Of a stretch of DNA of 64,000 bases, positions 34,194-43,000 are shown in pieces (within the stretch, counting starts at the first letter, position 1; every line of letters starts with the position of its first letter). The DNA comes from Thermobifida fusca NBRC 14071 = JCM 3263. GTDB lineage: Bacteria; Actinomycetota; Actinomycetes; Streptosporangiales; Streptosporangiaceae. Position numbers and translations under genes: made by a program. The notes under the pieces were generated by a model that worked only from the letters and a program-made list of their open reading frames with translations, had not been told where the DNA came from and searched no databases. The stretch is from contig NZ_BCWB01000045.1 of assembly GCF_001592045.1 (NCBI RefSeq), positions 1 to 64,000 on the forward strand. Direction: 5' to 3'.

Positions 34194-35045
34194 ATGGAGA
34201 AAGCGATCCTGGTCGGGGTCGACGGGTCCGCGGAAGCGTTGGACGCGGTTGCCTGGGCCGCTGATGAGGCCGCACGGCGGCATTGTCGACTGCTCGTGGT
34301 GAACGCCTATGTGATGCCGCGGGCGGAGGCCGCGTTCGGATGGTCGCCGGAGGCGATCAAAGAGGACGCGGCCAGCGTGATTCGCGCTGCTCGGGAACGC
34401 GCCCAGGAGGTGGCTCCCGGGCTTGCGGTCGACGACGCGGTGATCGTGGATTCGCCCGTGTCCGCTCTGCTCCGCAAGGCCCGGGACGCGGCGATGGTGG
34501 TGGTGGGCCTGCGGGGCCGCGGCGGGTTCCCCGGGCTGCGGATCGGTTCCGTGTCCTACCGGCTGGCAGCGCATTCGCCGGTGCCGACCGTGGTAGTGCC
34601 GGGGGTGGTGCCGCTGGGTGACACCGAGGTCGTGGTGGGGGTGAGCGGAGACCACCGCGCCGCCCCTGTGCTGGCGGAAGCGTTCGCCGCCGCCGCTGCG
34701 AGCAGCAAACGGCTGCGTGCGGTGCGCGCGTGGTCGGAGCCGATCCTGCCGTCGCCGGAGATGCGGCCGCTGCTGTACGACCCGGACGAGGTGCGGGGGT
34801 CGCACGCCCGGGAGCTGGCGGAGGCCCTGCGGCCGTGGGAGGAACGCTACCCGGATGTCACCGTGGTCCGCGACGTAGTGGAAGGCCAGCCGTCGGTGGT
34901 GCTTGCCGAGGCCGGGCGCGCGGCCCGGCTCATCGTGGTGGGCGCGCGCGGCGGCCGGGGGATCACCCGGCTGGCGTTGGGCGGGGCCGCCCACGGTCTG
35001 CTGCATAACGCGTCCCGGCCGGTCATGGTTGTGCCGGTCCAATGA
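34194..35045 (+). CDS. Tandem universal stress protein
   Basis: This is 283 aa from the ATG at 34194, with GGAGG six bases upstream. It has two USP domains: residues 1-140 (ILVGVDGSAEALDAVAWA; VVVGLRGRGGFPGLRIGSVS as an ATP-binding loop; VPTVVVPG) and 145-283 (VVVGVSGDHRAAPVLAEA; VVGARGGRGITRLALGGAA; PVMVVPV). USPs bind ATP or AMP and modulate survival under starvation or hypoxia. Upstream lie DosR-box-like elements. The P-type ATPase starts 55 bases downstream, likely one operon. Confidence 0.92.
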   Translation: MEKAILVGVDGSAEALDAVAWAADEAARRHCRLLVVNAYVMPRAEAAFGWSPEAIKEDAASVIRAARERAQEVAPGLAVDDAVIVDSPVSALLRKARDAAMVVVGLRGRGGFPGLRIGSVSYRLAAHSPVPTVVVPGVVPLGDTEVVVGVSGDHRAAPVLAEAFAAAAASSKRLRAVRAWSEPILPSPEMRPLLYDPDEVRGSHARELAEALRPWEERYPDVTVVRDVVEGQPSVVLAEAGRAARLIVVGARGGRGITRLALGGAAHGLLHNASRPVMVVPVQ

Positions 35046-35099
35046 CCGGGGCAGACCGGCGGGACGGGTCCTGTTCCAGGCGTGGAGGGACAAAACCGG

Positions 35100-37817
35100 A
35101 TGACTGGACCAGCGGTTGTGGACCGGCAGTGGCACACTGTGGCCGCCCACGAAGTATTCCCGGCCTTGGAGACGTCCCCGGACGGGCTCACCGAGGAGGA
35201 GGCGCGTCGTCGTCTCGCCGAGTACGGGCCGAACCGGTTGGAGGAGGCCCCGCCTCCGTCAGCCGTGGCGGTGTTCCTCCGCCAGTTCGCCAGCCCGGTC
35301 ATCGCGATCCTGCTGTTCGCTTTGCTCCTCACGGTTGTCCTCCGTGAATGGCTGGACGCCGCGGTGATCGCGGCAGCGCTGCTGGTGAACGCGGGTATCG
35401 GTTTCGTCCAGGAGCGCAAAGCCGAACAGGCGGTGCGGGCGCTGATGAATCTGAGTCAGCCTCGTGCCCGCGTGGTGCGGGACGGCCGCCGCCGCGAGGT
35501 GGAGAGCACCGATCTCGTGCCCGGGGACGTGGTGTTCATCGAGTCCGGCAGCCGTATCCCCGCTGACATCCGCCTGGTGGAGGCGCACGCCCTGGAGGTC
35601 GACGAGTCGCTGCTGACCGGGGAGTCGGAGCCGGTGGTGAAGTCCACGGCGACGGCGGCCGCCGACGCCGGGGTGGGGGACCGCAGCGGCGTCGCGTTTT
35701 CGGGGACGATGGTGGTCAGCGGGCGCGGCATGGGGGTGGTGTACGCCACCGGTAGGCGCACCGAGCTGGGCGCGATCGCTGGGCTGTTGAAGAGCGAACC
35801 GGAGACGGCGACTCCGCTCAAGGAGCGGATGACGCGGCTGTCCCGGGTGATTGTGGCCGCCACCCTGGTGTCTGCGCTGCTGGTCATGGCGATCGGTTTG
35901 GTGCGGGGCGGCGACCCGATGGAGCTGCTGCTGGTGGCGGTGGCGCTCGCGGTTGCCGCGGTGCCCGAAGGGCTGCCGATCGTGCTCACGGTGGCTTTGG
36001 CGGTCGGGGTGACCCGCATGGCCCGCCGCAACGCGATCGTGCGCCGCATGCTCGCGGTGGAAGCGCTGGGCAGCGCCACGGTGATCGGCTCGGATAAGAC
36101 GGGCACGCTGACCGAGAACCGGATGACGGTGCGGCGGTTGTGGAGCCCGGCGGGCGGGGAGGCCGGCCCGGCAGCGGTCACCCCCTATTGGGGGAATATC
36201 ACGGAGCTGCCTCTCGAACAGGTCGACCCGTATGTGCTGCTGGTGCTGTGCGGGGCGTTGACGAATGAGGCCACGATGGCTTCCGAGGAGGGGAGGGAAG
36301 CTTCCGGGGATCCGACCGAGGTGGCGCTGCTGGAAGCCGCGTACGACGCGGAACTGCTGCACACGGCACGGGATGTGCGGTTTCCGAAGACCGCGGAGGT
36401 GCATTTCGAACCGGCCCGCCGTTTTTCCGCGACGGCCCGCCGCTGGGGGAACCGGGAGGTCTTGTTCGTCAAGGGAGCCCCGGAACGGGTGGTGGAGATG
36501 TGCGACGCCCAAGTGGGCCGGGTGGAAGCGGGACGGTGGCAGCCCGCTGCGCTGCGGCCCGGGGAGCTGCACGCGGCCGGGGAGCGGATGGCCGCGGAAG
36601 GGCTGCGGCTGCTGGCTTTGGCGGTGAGCAGACCGTACGAGCCGGGAGCCGTATCCGTGGATCCGCACGACCCGTCGGGGCTAGTACTGCTCGGCCTGGT
36701 CGGCATCATGGATCCGCCGCGCCCCGGGGTGCGGGAGGCGGTTCAGGACTGCCGCGAGGCAGGGGTCCGGGTGGTGATGATCACCGGGGACCATGCGGTC
36801 ACGGCCCGCGCGATCGCCGCAGAGCTGGGGATCTGCGAGCCGGATGCGCCGGTGCTCACCTACCAGCAGATTGCGGGGTTGGACGACGAGGAGTTGCGGG
36901 CCGCGGTCGCCCAGGTGAACGTCTACGCCAGGATTCCCCCGGAAGGCAAGCTGCGGCTGGTGCGGGCGTTGGAAGCCAACGGCGAAGTGGTGGCGGTGAC
37001 CGGGGACGGGGTCAATGATGCGCCCGCGTTGAAAGCGGCATCGGTGGGTGTGGCGATGGGCCAGGAAGGCACCGATGTAGCGCGGGAGGCAGCCGAGATT
37101 GTGTTGGCTGACGACAACTTCACCACGATCGTGCACGCGGTGGAGGAGGGGCGGGTCACGTTCGACAACATTCGGCGCGCCGTGTTCTTCCTGGTGTCGA
37201 TCGGCGCGGCCATGGTGGTGGCGTTGACCGTGTCCACGCTGCTGGGGTGGCCGCTGCTCATGGTGCCCGCCCAGTTGCTGTGGCTGAACCTGGTGACGAG
37301 CGGGGTGCAGGACATCGCTTTGGTGTTCGAACGCGCCGAACCGGGCCTGCTGCGGCGGCCGCCGCGCTCGGTGCACGAGGGCATTCTCTCGCGGCTGCTG
37401 TGGCAGCGGGTGGGGGTGACGGGTGTGGTGATGGCAGCGGGCACGCTCGCGATGTTCTGGTGGGAGTGGCAGCGCACCGCATCGTTGACGGCGGCGCAGA
37501 CGATGGCGTTGACGACCATGGTGGTGTTCATGGCGTTCCAGGCGGGGAATGCCCGGTCCGACACCCGGTCGGTGCTGGGGATGCCGCTGCGGTACAACCC
37601 TTACCTGGTGGTGGCCGTGGCCGGCTCGTTCGCGCTGCACGTGGCAGCGTTGTATTTCCCGCCGACCCAGGTTTTGCTGCGGGTGGAGCCGTTGGACGCT
37701 GCCGCGTGGGCGCGGATCGCTGCGGTGGCGGTCAGTGTCGTGGTGGTGGTTGAGCTGGAGAAGATGGTGCGCCGCGCGTGGGCGCGGCACGGGGAGCCAT
37801 CAGGGGCCCGGCAGTAG
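35100..37817 (+). CDS. P2-type cation-transporting P-type ATPase (Ca-type)
   Basis: The 905-aa ATPase has ten predicted helices. Motifs: TGES (173-176, actuator), PEGLP in M4 (289-293), SDKTGTLT with phosphorylated Asp332, KGAPE in the nucleotide domain, and GDGVNDAP near residue 633. The cation-binding M4 VAAVPEGLP and the M6 LWLNLVTSGVQD fit Ca2+ or Na+/K+ type pumps (P2A/P2B class). In Mycobacterium tuberculosis the DosR regulon includes CtpF, a related pump next to a USP gene. The ATG at 35100 has GGAGGG 11 bases upstream; an earlier in-frame GTG at 35082 lacks one. The ion cannot be proved from sequence. Confidence 0.92.
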   Translation: MTGPAVVDRQWHTVAAHEVFPALETSPDGLTEEEARRRLAEYGPNRLEEAPPPSAVAVFLRQFASPVIAILLFALLLTVVLREWLDAAVIAAALLVNAGIGFVQERKAEQAVRALMNLSQPRARVVRDGRRREVESTDLVPGDVVFIESGSRIPADIRLVEAHALEVDESLLTGESEPVVKSTATAAADAGVGDRSGVAFSGTMVVSGRGMGVVYATGRRTELGAIAGLLKSEPETATPLKERMTRLSRVIVAATLVSALLVMAIGLVRGGDPMELLLVAVALAVAAVPEGLPIVLTVALAVGVTRMARRNAIVRRMLAVEALGSATVIGSDKTGTLTENRMTVRRLWSPAGGEAGPAAVTPYWGNITELPLEQVDPYVLLVLCGALTNEATMASEEGREASGDPTEVALLEAAYDAELLHTARDVRFPKTAEVHFEPARRFSATARRWGNREVLFVKGAPERVVEMCDAQVGRVEAGRWQPAALRPGELHAAGERMAAEGLRLLALAVSRPYEPGAVSVDPHDPSGLVLLGLVGIMDPPRPGVREAVQDCREAGVRVVMITGDHAVTARAIAAELGICEPDAPVLTYQQIAGLDDEELRAAVAQVNVYARIPPEGKLRLVRALEANGEVVAVTGDGVNDAPALKAASVGVAMGQEGTDVAREAAEIVLADDNFTTIVHAVEEGRVTFDNIRRAVFFLVSIGAAMVVALTVSTLLGWPLLMVPAQLLWLNLVTSGVQDIALVFERAEPGLLRRPPRSVHEGILSRLLWQRVGVTGVVMAAGTLAMFWWEWQRTASLTAAQTMALTTMVVFMAFQAGNARSDTRSVLGMPLRYNPYLVVAVAGSFALHVAALYFPPTQVLLRVEPLDAAAWARIAAVAVSVVVVVELEKMVRRAWARHGEPSGARQ

Positions 37818-38073
37818 CCGCGTGCGGCTGGCCGCTGATCTGTAGCCACGGGCGGCCGCGGGTTTGTCGTCACCGACAATGTCGGCCGATTTTTCTAGGG
37901 ACCAGGTGGGGAGGCTGGCAGTAGCTCGGAGACGAAATCCGCGCTGCCCATGATCGACCGCTGGTGAGTATTCCTGTCATTCTTTGAGCAGCCGAATGCG
38001 TTGCGGTGTGCGCGTGTCCGCCTACCGCCTTTTTACGGGGGATGAACATTCGTGAGCGGACAACCGACAGGGG

Positions 38074-38862
38074 ATGATCAACGTGGACGTCAGGACGCTG
38101 CACGACATCGCAGCTCTACCCGATCCGCTTGACCAGGCCCGCGCCGCCTCAAACGCCATGGCAACGCTGCAGGGACAGTCGATTGAACTGTCTCGGATTC
38201 GCTGCCAGGCGATTGTCGAAGCCCAGCAGGTCGGGATGCGGCAGGAGGAGATTGCTCGCCAGCTTGGGGTGACACCGGGGCGGATTTCGCAGATGAAGAA
38301 AGCAGGAATGGAAAAGGACGCACACCGTCCCCCTGTCGCGGGGCTACCGGGCCCAAGCCGCGGGTTTTGGTGGAGCGTGCCCTGTCTACACCGCCGCGGG
38401 TGCGTGGTTCTCAAAACCTGTGCTTGACCGAGACAGAACAGCAAGGACTGGCGGCGGAACGGAAGATGCTCTATGTCGGCCGGGAACCCGCCAGTGAGCA
38501 TGTTGCTGCCGGGCTGCGGATTGATCCCGGCGACGATGTCATCGCCCGCCGCAAAATGTTTTGTCCGTACCGACGTGGCAGAAGGCACCCGGCTTGCCGA
38601 AGACGGGTTCGTCCTCCCCAGCCTGCAAGCAGCGATCGAAGAGCTGGGACACCGGTTTTCTCGCGCTACGGAGACGCTGGTTGCGCGCCCGCCCACTCTG
38701 TACGAGGCGGACTTGTTGGAGGTGCCCGGCGAGTGGGTGGTGCAGATCCTGCGGGTGAGCGTGTCTACCGACGATGTGCCGATCCACGCTTTGGAGACAG
38801 TGTGCGCTGCGTCCCGCCATGTCTTCACTATCGGCCAGGTTGCTGGCTCCGACCAGTTCTAG
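38074..38862 (+). pseudogene. HTH-UTRA (GntR-like) regulator broken by frameshifts
   Basis: An N-terminal HTH protein starts at the ATG 38074 (TLHDIAALPDPLDQARAA, then EEIARQLGVTPGRISQMKKAG) and in that frame stops at 38427. Its natural continuation is in the next frame from about 38365 (VLVERALSTPPRVRGSQNLCL, GREPASEHVAAGL, DPGDDVIARRKMF), and from about 38565 in the first frame again (RTDVAEGTRLAEDGFVLPSL to QVAGSDQF), which is the C-terminal part of a UTRA effector domain. Between RRKMF and RTDVAEG the usual mid-UTRA strand (PVRIATSYF-like) is missing, so a small deletion is likely. The HTH part alone could still be made. Confidence 0.8.
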
Positions 38863-39091
38863 ACCCGCAGTGAAGCGTGGACACCAGGACTTTTTGTGGT
38901 GATCACCGAGGTGTTCTCCCAGGTTTCCTGACCGGTGGGGTTCACGGGGTTTTCTGGAACAGGGACACCAGTCGGCGAGGAATTCCTTACCAATGCCTGC
39001 CCAGGGATTCCTCGTTCGACGGGTGACTCAGGAACCGGCTCCCTGCAAGCGGATGTGCTCAGGCGTCGCATTTCTTGGCGTAAGGAGGAGA

Positions 39092-39126
39092 GGCTGTTCC
39101 CCGGATCCGAAGTCCGGGGAACAGCC
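39092..39126. terminator. Strong hairpin between two pseudogenes
   Basis: A perfect 14-bp stem GGCTGTTCCCCGGA / TCCGGGGAACAGCC with a 7-base loop; the preceding 230 bases contain no gene I can support. Confidence 0.6.
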
Positions 39127-39170
39127 TTCGTCTATTGCAAGGAAGTGCTAGAGCTGCTTCCTCATTGACC

Positions 39171-39490
39171 TCAGGGCTGGCTGTTGTCCCAGGTGAGGTG
39201 GGTGTAGACGCCGTGGTGTCGGGGCGAGGGTGCCCCATGTGGTGGCGAGCTGCTCCACCAGATACAAACCACGCTCGTGCTCGGCCAGCAGGTCCTCAGG
39301 TTTGGTCGCGTGGGGGAGGGTGCCCTGGGTGCGGGGCTCGGTATGCATCCCGCGGGTGTCCATGTTCACCGTCACATGGAATCCGCAACCACCCGCGCCT
39401 GGGGACGAGAATGAAGCATCCCATGCGCTGCGGGGGAAGGCGCCTCGTCGCCCCGAGACTGCCCCGGCAGGAATCCGGATTCCTTTGCCG
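39171..39490 (-). pseudogene. Remnant of an RsbW-like ATP-binding protein
   Basis: On the minus strand, GCGFHVTVNMDTRG, then LLAEHERGLYLVEQLATTWGTLAP is clearly the G2-box end of a GHKL anti-sigma-type ATPase (family pattern RGLxLVExLAxxWG). After GTLAP the frame runs into an unrelated tail, while a one-base shift gives RHHGVYTHLTWDNSQP and a stop at 39171, a plausible native ending. The N-terminal N-box half is not present; the neighbouring USP gene begins where it should be. I read this as a truncated and frameshifted pseudogene. Confidence 0.65.
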
Positions 39491-39491
39491 G

Positions 39492-40382
39492 TCAACGCTT
39501 CTCGGCGTGCACCACCATGACCGGGCACCACGCGTGGGTCAGCACGGTCTGACTGACCGAGCCCAGCAGCATGCCGGTGAAACCGCCGCGGCCCCGGGAC
39601 CCCACCACCACTAGATCCGCGTGCTGCGACTCGGTGACCAGTACCTCGGCGGGATGCCCGACGACCACTTCTTCTTCCACGGGCACGTCCGGGTAGCGTT
39701 CCCGGTGCCCGGCCAGCGACTCGGAGAGGAACCGGCGGGCCTCCGCCAAAGCTGCACCCTGCTCCGGAGTGCCCTCGGCGTCAGGGGTTTCCAGCGCGGC
39801 GAACACCCCGTGGGAGGCACGGGATGCTACCGCAACCGTCCGCACGGTCGCCTGTCGGGCCGCCGCCTCCGCGAACGCCCGTTCCGCCGCGGCCCACGCC
39901 GCTGGGGAACCGTCCACCCCCACCACGACACGGTTCGTCAGCGTCCGCTCCTCGCGGTCCGGCACGATGACCGCCGGACACTCCGCGAGCGCCGCAAGCT
40001 GGATGCCGACCGAGCCGAGCAGGACGGCGCGCAGCCCGGCAAGCCCGCGGGACCCCGCCACGATCACGTGCGCCCCCTCGGACTGCTGGACCAGTGTGGG
40101 ACCGGGGGCGCCCACCACGTGCAAAGCATCCACTTCGACGTCGGGTTCCCGCTTCCGCACCCGCTCCACGGCCTCGTGTACGAGCTGCCGGGCGTGGCTT
40201 TCCGCGGTCCCCCCTTCAGCGTCGCGGGACGCCCGCTTCCGGAACGGATGGTCGACAACGTGCACCACCCGCAGCTTCCGGCCCCACAGGCGCGCCTCCT
40301 GCGCCGCCCAGTCGAGTGCGCGGAGGCTCCCCTCCGACTCGTCGACTGCCGCCACGATCAGGCCGCTGCTGGGTGTGGACAT
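39492..40382 (-). CDS. Tandem universal stress protein
   Basis: This 296-aa protein has two USP domains: residues 1-150 (LIVAAVDESEGSLRALDWAA; IVAGSRGLAGLRAVLLGSVG; CPAVIVPD) and 155-296 (VVVGVDGSPAAWAAAERAF; VVVGSRGRGGFTGMLLGSVS; CPVMVVH). Both ATP-binding loops G-x2-G-x9-G-S are intact. It lies 28 bases behind the DevR-like regulator gene and reads like the last gene of the PPOX-USP-devR-USP operon. Its 3' end abuts the ATPase remnant. Confidence 0.93.
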   Translation of the reverse strand: MSTPSSGLIVAAVDESEGSLRALDWAAQEARLWGRKLRVVHVVDHPFRKRASRDAEGGTAESHARQLVHEAVERVRKREPDVEVDALHVVGAPGPTLVQQSEGAHVIVAGSRGLAGLRAVLLGSVGIQLAALAECPAVIVPDREERTLTNRVVVGVDGSPAAWAAAERAFAEAAARQATVRTVAVASRASHGVFAALETPDAEGTPEQGAALAEARRFLSESLAGHRERYPDVPVEEEVVVGHPAEVLVTESQHADLVVVGSRGRGGFTGMLLGSVSQTVLTHAWCPVMVVHAEKR

Positions 40383-40409
40383 GGTGCTCCTTCGAAGGAC
40401 CGGCGGGCG

Positions 40410-41081
40410 CTACTCGATGTGGCGGCGCGCCGCTTCCGCTTTCAACTGGGCCGCATAGGCGGCAGCCTGGGTGCGGCGCTGCATGTCCAGCTTGGCGAGG
40501 ATGCTGGACACGTAGTTTTTCACCGTCTTCTCCGCCAAGAACACGCGCTCGCCGATCTCCCGGTTGGTGAGCCCTTCACCGATGAGTTCGAAAATGCGGC
40601 GCTCCTGTTCCGTCAGTTTGGCGAGCGGGTCCTCGCGTCGTTCCCGTTCGCGGAGGCGTTCCATGATGCGGGCCGTGCTCTGCGGGTCCAGCAGGGAGCC
40701 GCCGCCCGCCACTGTGCGGACTGCGCCCACCAGGTCCGAGCCGTGGATCTGCTTGAGCACATACCCGGAGGCCCCCGCCATCACCGCCTGGTAGAGGGCT
40801 TCGTCGTCGGAGTAGGAGGTGAGCATCAAGCAGGCCAGCTCCGGGAGCCGGGAGCGGACCTCGCGGCAGACCTCCACCCCACTGCCGTCGGGAAGCCGCA
40901 CGTCGAGGACTGCCACATCTGGGCGCACCGCGGGGATCCGGGCGATCGCGTCGGCCGCGGTCGCCGCTTCACCGACGACTTCGATGTCGCCTTCGGACTC
41001 CAGAAAGGCGGTGATGCCACGGCGCACCACGTCGTGGTCGTCGACGAGGAAGACCCGGATGGGGTCCGCGGTTTCCGCCAT
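40410..41081 (-). CDS. devR: NarL/LuxR-type response regulator, DevR/DosR-like
   Basis: The 223-aa protein has a receiver domain (8-125) with VFLVDDHDVVRRG, phospho-acceptor Asp60 in VAVLDVRLPDGSG, Thr88/Ser89 and Lys110, and a LuxR HTH (about 155-212) with LTEQERRIFELIGEGLTNRE and FLAEKTVKNYVSSIL. By memory these segments are nearly those of mycobacterial DosR (LDVRLPDG.G, EGLTN..I, FLAEKTVKNYVS, KL.M.RRTQAA). DosR activates dormancy genes in hypoxia and NO. It is flanked by USP genes and shares an island with a DevS-like kinase. Confidence 0.92.
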   Translation of the reverse strand: MAETADPIRVFLVDDHDVVRRGITAFLESEGDIEVVGEAATAADAIARIPAVRPDVAVLDVRLPDGSGVEVCREVRSRLPELACLMLTSYSDDEALYQAVMAGASGYVLKQIHGSDLVGAVRTVAGGGSLLDPQSTARIMERLRERERREDPLAKLTEQERRIFELIGEGLTNREIGERVFLAEKTVKNYVSSILAKLDMQRRTQAAAYAAQLKAEAARRHIE

Positions 41082-41117
41082 CGGCTTGTCCTTCCCTCGT
41101 GTGGCCTGCTCCTGCCT

Positions 41118-42062
41118 TCACGCGGAGTGCGCAGCAGCCGGTGAACTCGCGGATGTGCTCGTCCACCGCTGGGGGACGACCGCCACCGGGCAGCGCGCGT
41201 AACGTAACACTCCGCAACTCACCGATCCCAATTCCTGAAGCACTTCCATGATGCCGTGCCCGCGTCCGTGCGAACCCACCACGAGAAGGTCCGCTTGGTC
41301 ACTTTCGGCAACCAGCACCGGAATCGCTGCGCCCGGGACGACATCCCACTCCAGTGCCACATCCGGGTATTCGTCCTGCAAAGCGGTGAGAAAACCGGAG
41401 ATGCGGGTGCGGGCCTGCTCGGGGGATGGGGTCTGCTCGGCGGGCCACGAGGGGTCCTCTTCGGTGAGCCAGGCGAACGCTGACGGATCCCACGCCAAGA
41501 CGACACGCAACCGGGCCTGCCACGTGCGGGACAGGGTGAACGCCAGGTCGACAGCGGCACGCGACTGCTGTGAGGCATCGGTGCCCGCCACCACGCGGGA
41601 GAGGCTTGTGCGGGACGCTCCTTCCGGAACCACGACCACCGGGCAAGAGGCGCGGAGCACGAGCCGAGTCGTGGCTGACCCGGTCACCAGCGACTCCACG
41701 GTTCCGCTGAGACCGCGAGAGCCCACCACCATCAGCTCGGCCCGGCGGCTCTCCTGCTCCAAGCAGGCATCGCGCGGCCCCGACACCACCTCCCCGACGA
41801 CGTCGAGGGCTGCGTCGGCTGCGCGAGCGCGCGCCACCCGGGAGTCCACGAGCTCTTGGGCGAGTTGGCGGGCCGCCTGCTCGCCGGCTCTCCGGCGCGC
41901 AGGGAACAGGCGGGCTAGCAGACTCGGCTCGGGCACGTGCACGATACGCAGCGGCCGCTGCGCCCGGATCGCGTGGCGGACGGCCCAGTCGAGGGCACGG
42001 TCCCCGTTGGCTGAACCGTCCACCCCCACCACGATCGGCAGAGACTGCGGTTGCGCGGTCAT
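41118..42062 (-). CDS. Tandem universal stress protein
   Basis: This is 314 aa from the ATG at 42062, which overlaps the stop of the HTH/flavin-binding gene by 4 bases. Two USP domains: residues 8-155 (IVVGVDGSANGDRALDWAV; VVGSRGLSGTVESLVTGSAT; CPVVVVPEG) and 160-300 (VVAGTDASQQSRAAVDLAF; LLVVGSHGRGHGIMEVLQELG; CPVAVVPQ). The second ATP loop is altered at the end (ELGSVSCGV). Ser/Ala-rich tail. Part of the PPOX-USP-devR-USP operon, 36 bases before devR. Confidence 0.92.
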   Translation of the reverse strand: MTAQPQSLPIVVGVDGSANGDRALDWAVRHAIRAQRPLRIVHVPEPSLLARLFPARRRAGEQAARQLAQELVDSRVARARAADAALDVVGEVVSGPRDACLEQESRRAELMVVGSRGLSGTVESLVTGSATTRLVLRASCPVVVVPEGASRTSLSRVVAGTDASQQSRAAVDLAFTLSRTWQARLRVVLAWDPSAFAWLTEEDPSWPAEQTPSPEQARTRISGFLTALQDEYPDVALEWDVVPGAAIPVLVAESDQADLLVVGSHGRGHGIMEVLQELGSVSCGVLRYARCPVAVVPQRWTSTSASSPAAAHSA

Positions 42063-42736
42063 GGCATCGACTCGTGCTCGATGCGCCGCCCGGTGACCTG
42101 CTTGGGGATGATGGTGATGAACAAGTCCCGGTCCCCGGCCGCCCACGGCTGGACCGGCGCGGTCTTCCGCAGCCGCTCCAGTTCGACGGGGTCGCGGACT
42201 GGGCGGGCAAGTCCCACGACCAGCACGCTCCATCCTTCGTTGGTCATCCCGTCCAAGCGGTCGACTTCGAAGGAGATGTACTGGTTGGACGCGTGTTCGG
42301 CGATGATTCCGTGCCCTGAGGTGCGGAAGATGATGGTTTCGTTGCGGACGAGGAAGTTGACGGGAAGCACAGTCGGCGCGGCTTCACCGGGCATGGTGAA
42401 GGCGATACGCCCCACCCCGCCGGCTTTGATCAGCTCCATGCATTCCTGCGAGTCGATCTCCTGGAGCTTGGGTTTGGGAACCCGGGTGACGTGGGCTCCT
42501 TCGGGTTCGTCGAAGCCCATGCCGAGGAGTGCTTCCGGGGTGGTCTGAAGCGCGTCGGCGAGGCGGGAGAGCGCGCCCGGGCTCAGATTGGGCGGGTTGC
42601 GTTCCAGATAGTCGATGTACCCTGCGGCCATGCCCGCGCGTTCGGCCACTTCCTCCTGGGAAAGGCCCAGTTCGGCACGGCGGTAGGCAACCCGACGTCC
42701 GAGATCACCCCGGGCCCGTTGGTCCTTGATGTTCAC
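42059..42736 (-). CDS. XRE-type HTH fused to pyridoxamine 5'-phosphate oxidase-like flavin-binding domain
   Basis: The 225-aa protein has an N-terminal Cro/XRE HTH (residues 10-72: LGRRVAYRRAELGLSQEEVA, LSRLADALQTTPEALLG) and a C-terminal split-barrel domain (about 90-215: ECMELIKAGGVGRIAFTM, TVLPVNFLVRNETIIFRTS, SVLVVGLARPV). The latter belongs to the FMN/F420-binding PNPOx-like group, so it could be a redox-sensing transcription factor. First gene of the operon containing devR. A GGCC-N4-GGCC palindrome with DosR-box spacing is centred about 99 bases before its ATG. Confidence 0.9.
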   Translation of the reverse strand: MNIKDQRARGDLGRRVAYRRAELGLSQEEVAERAGMAAGYIDYLERNPPNLSPGALSRLADALQTTPEALLGMGFDEPEGAHVTRVPKPKLQEIDSQECMELIKAGGVGRIAFTMPGEAAPTVLPVNFLVRNETIIFRTSGHGIIAEHASNQYISFEVDRLDGMTNEGWSVLVVGLARPVRDPVELERLRKTAPVQPWAAGDRDLFITIIPKQVTGRRIEHESMP

Positions 42737-42828
42737 GACATCCTCCCAGTTGTTGGTGCCTCACCTGCGCGACTAACCCCTTTCCCCTTGATCATGCTCG
42801 GCGCGCTCAGACCTGTAGCGGGCCGTTC

Positions 42829-42842
42829 GGGCCAAGTGGCCG
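42829..42842 (-). promoter_or_regulatory. Palindrome GGGCC-AAGT-GGCCG upstream of the HTH/flavin gene
   Basis: This is an inverted repeat with the DosR-box spacing (half sites 4 bases apart), centred about 99 bases before the start at 42736. A weaker match than the neighbouring site because the central A/T of the core are C/G. Confidence 0.4.
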
Positions 42843-42895
42843 AGACAGGAGTCCCTTCCCTCGGCGCCTAACGTTCCCCAGCCAGGAGAAATGGA

Positions 42896-42909
42896 AGGAC
42901 GAACGTCCT
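42896..42909 (+). promoter_or_regulatory. DosR-box-like palindrome AGGAC-GAAC-GTCCT
   Basis: A perfect 5+5 inverted repeat with 4-base spacer is centred about 98 bases before the USP start at 43001. It lies in the divergent control region shared with the devR-containing operon. Confidence 0.55.
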
Positions 42910-43000
42910 GAATTGTCCGCTCCGATGGGCACTGTCAGCGGTAGGGCCGTTCGGGATAACACAGTGTGCGGAGGGAAAAACCGGGAGATGGAGGGGCCAC

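Noticed and set aside
33882-36668. Long minus-strand frames opposite the USP and the P-type ATPase
   Set aside because: His/Arg/Gln-rich shadows; the plus-strand genes carry all family motifs.
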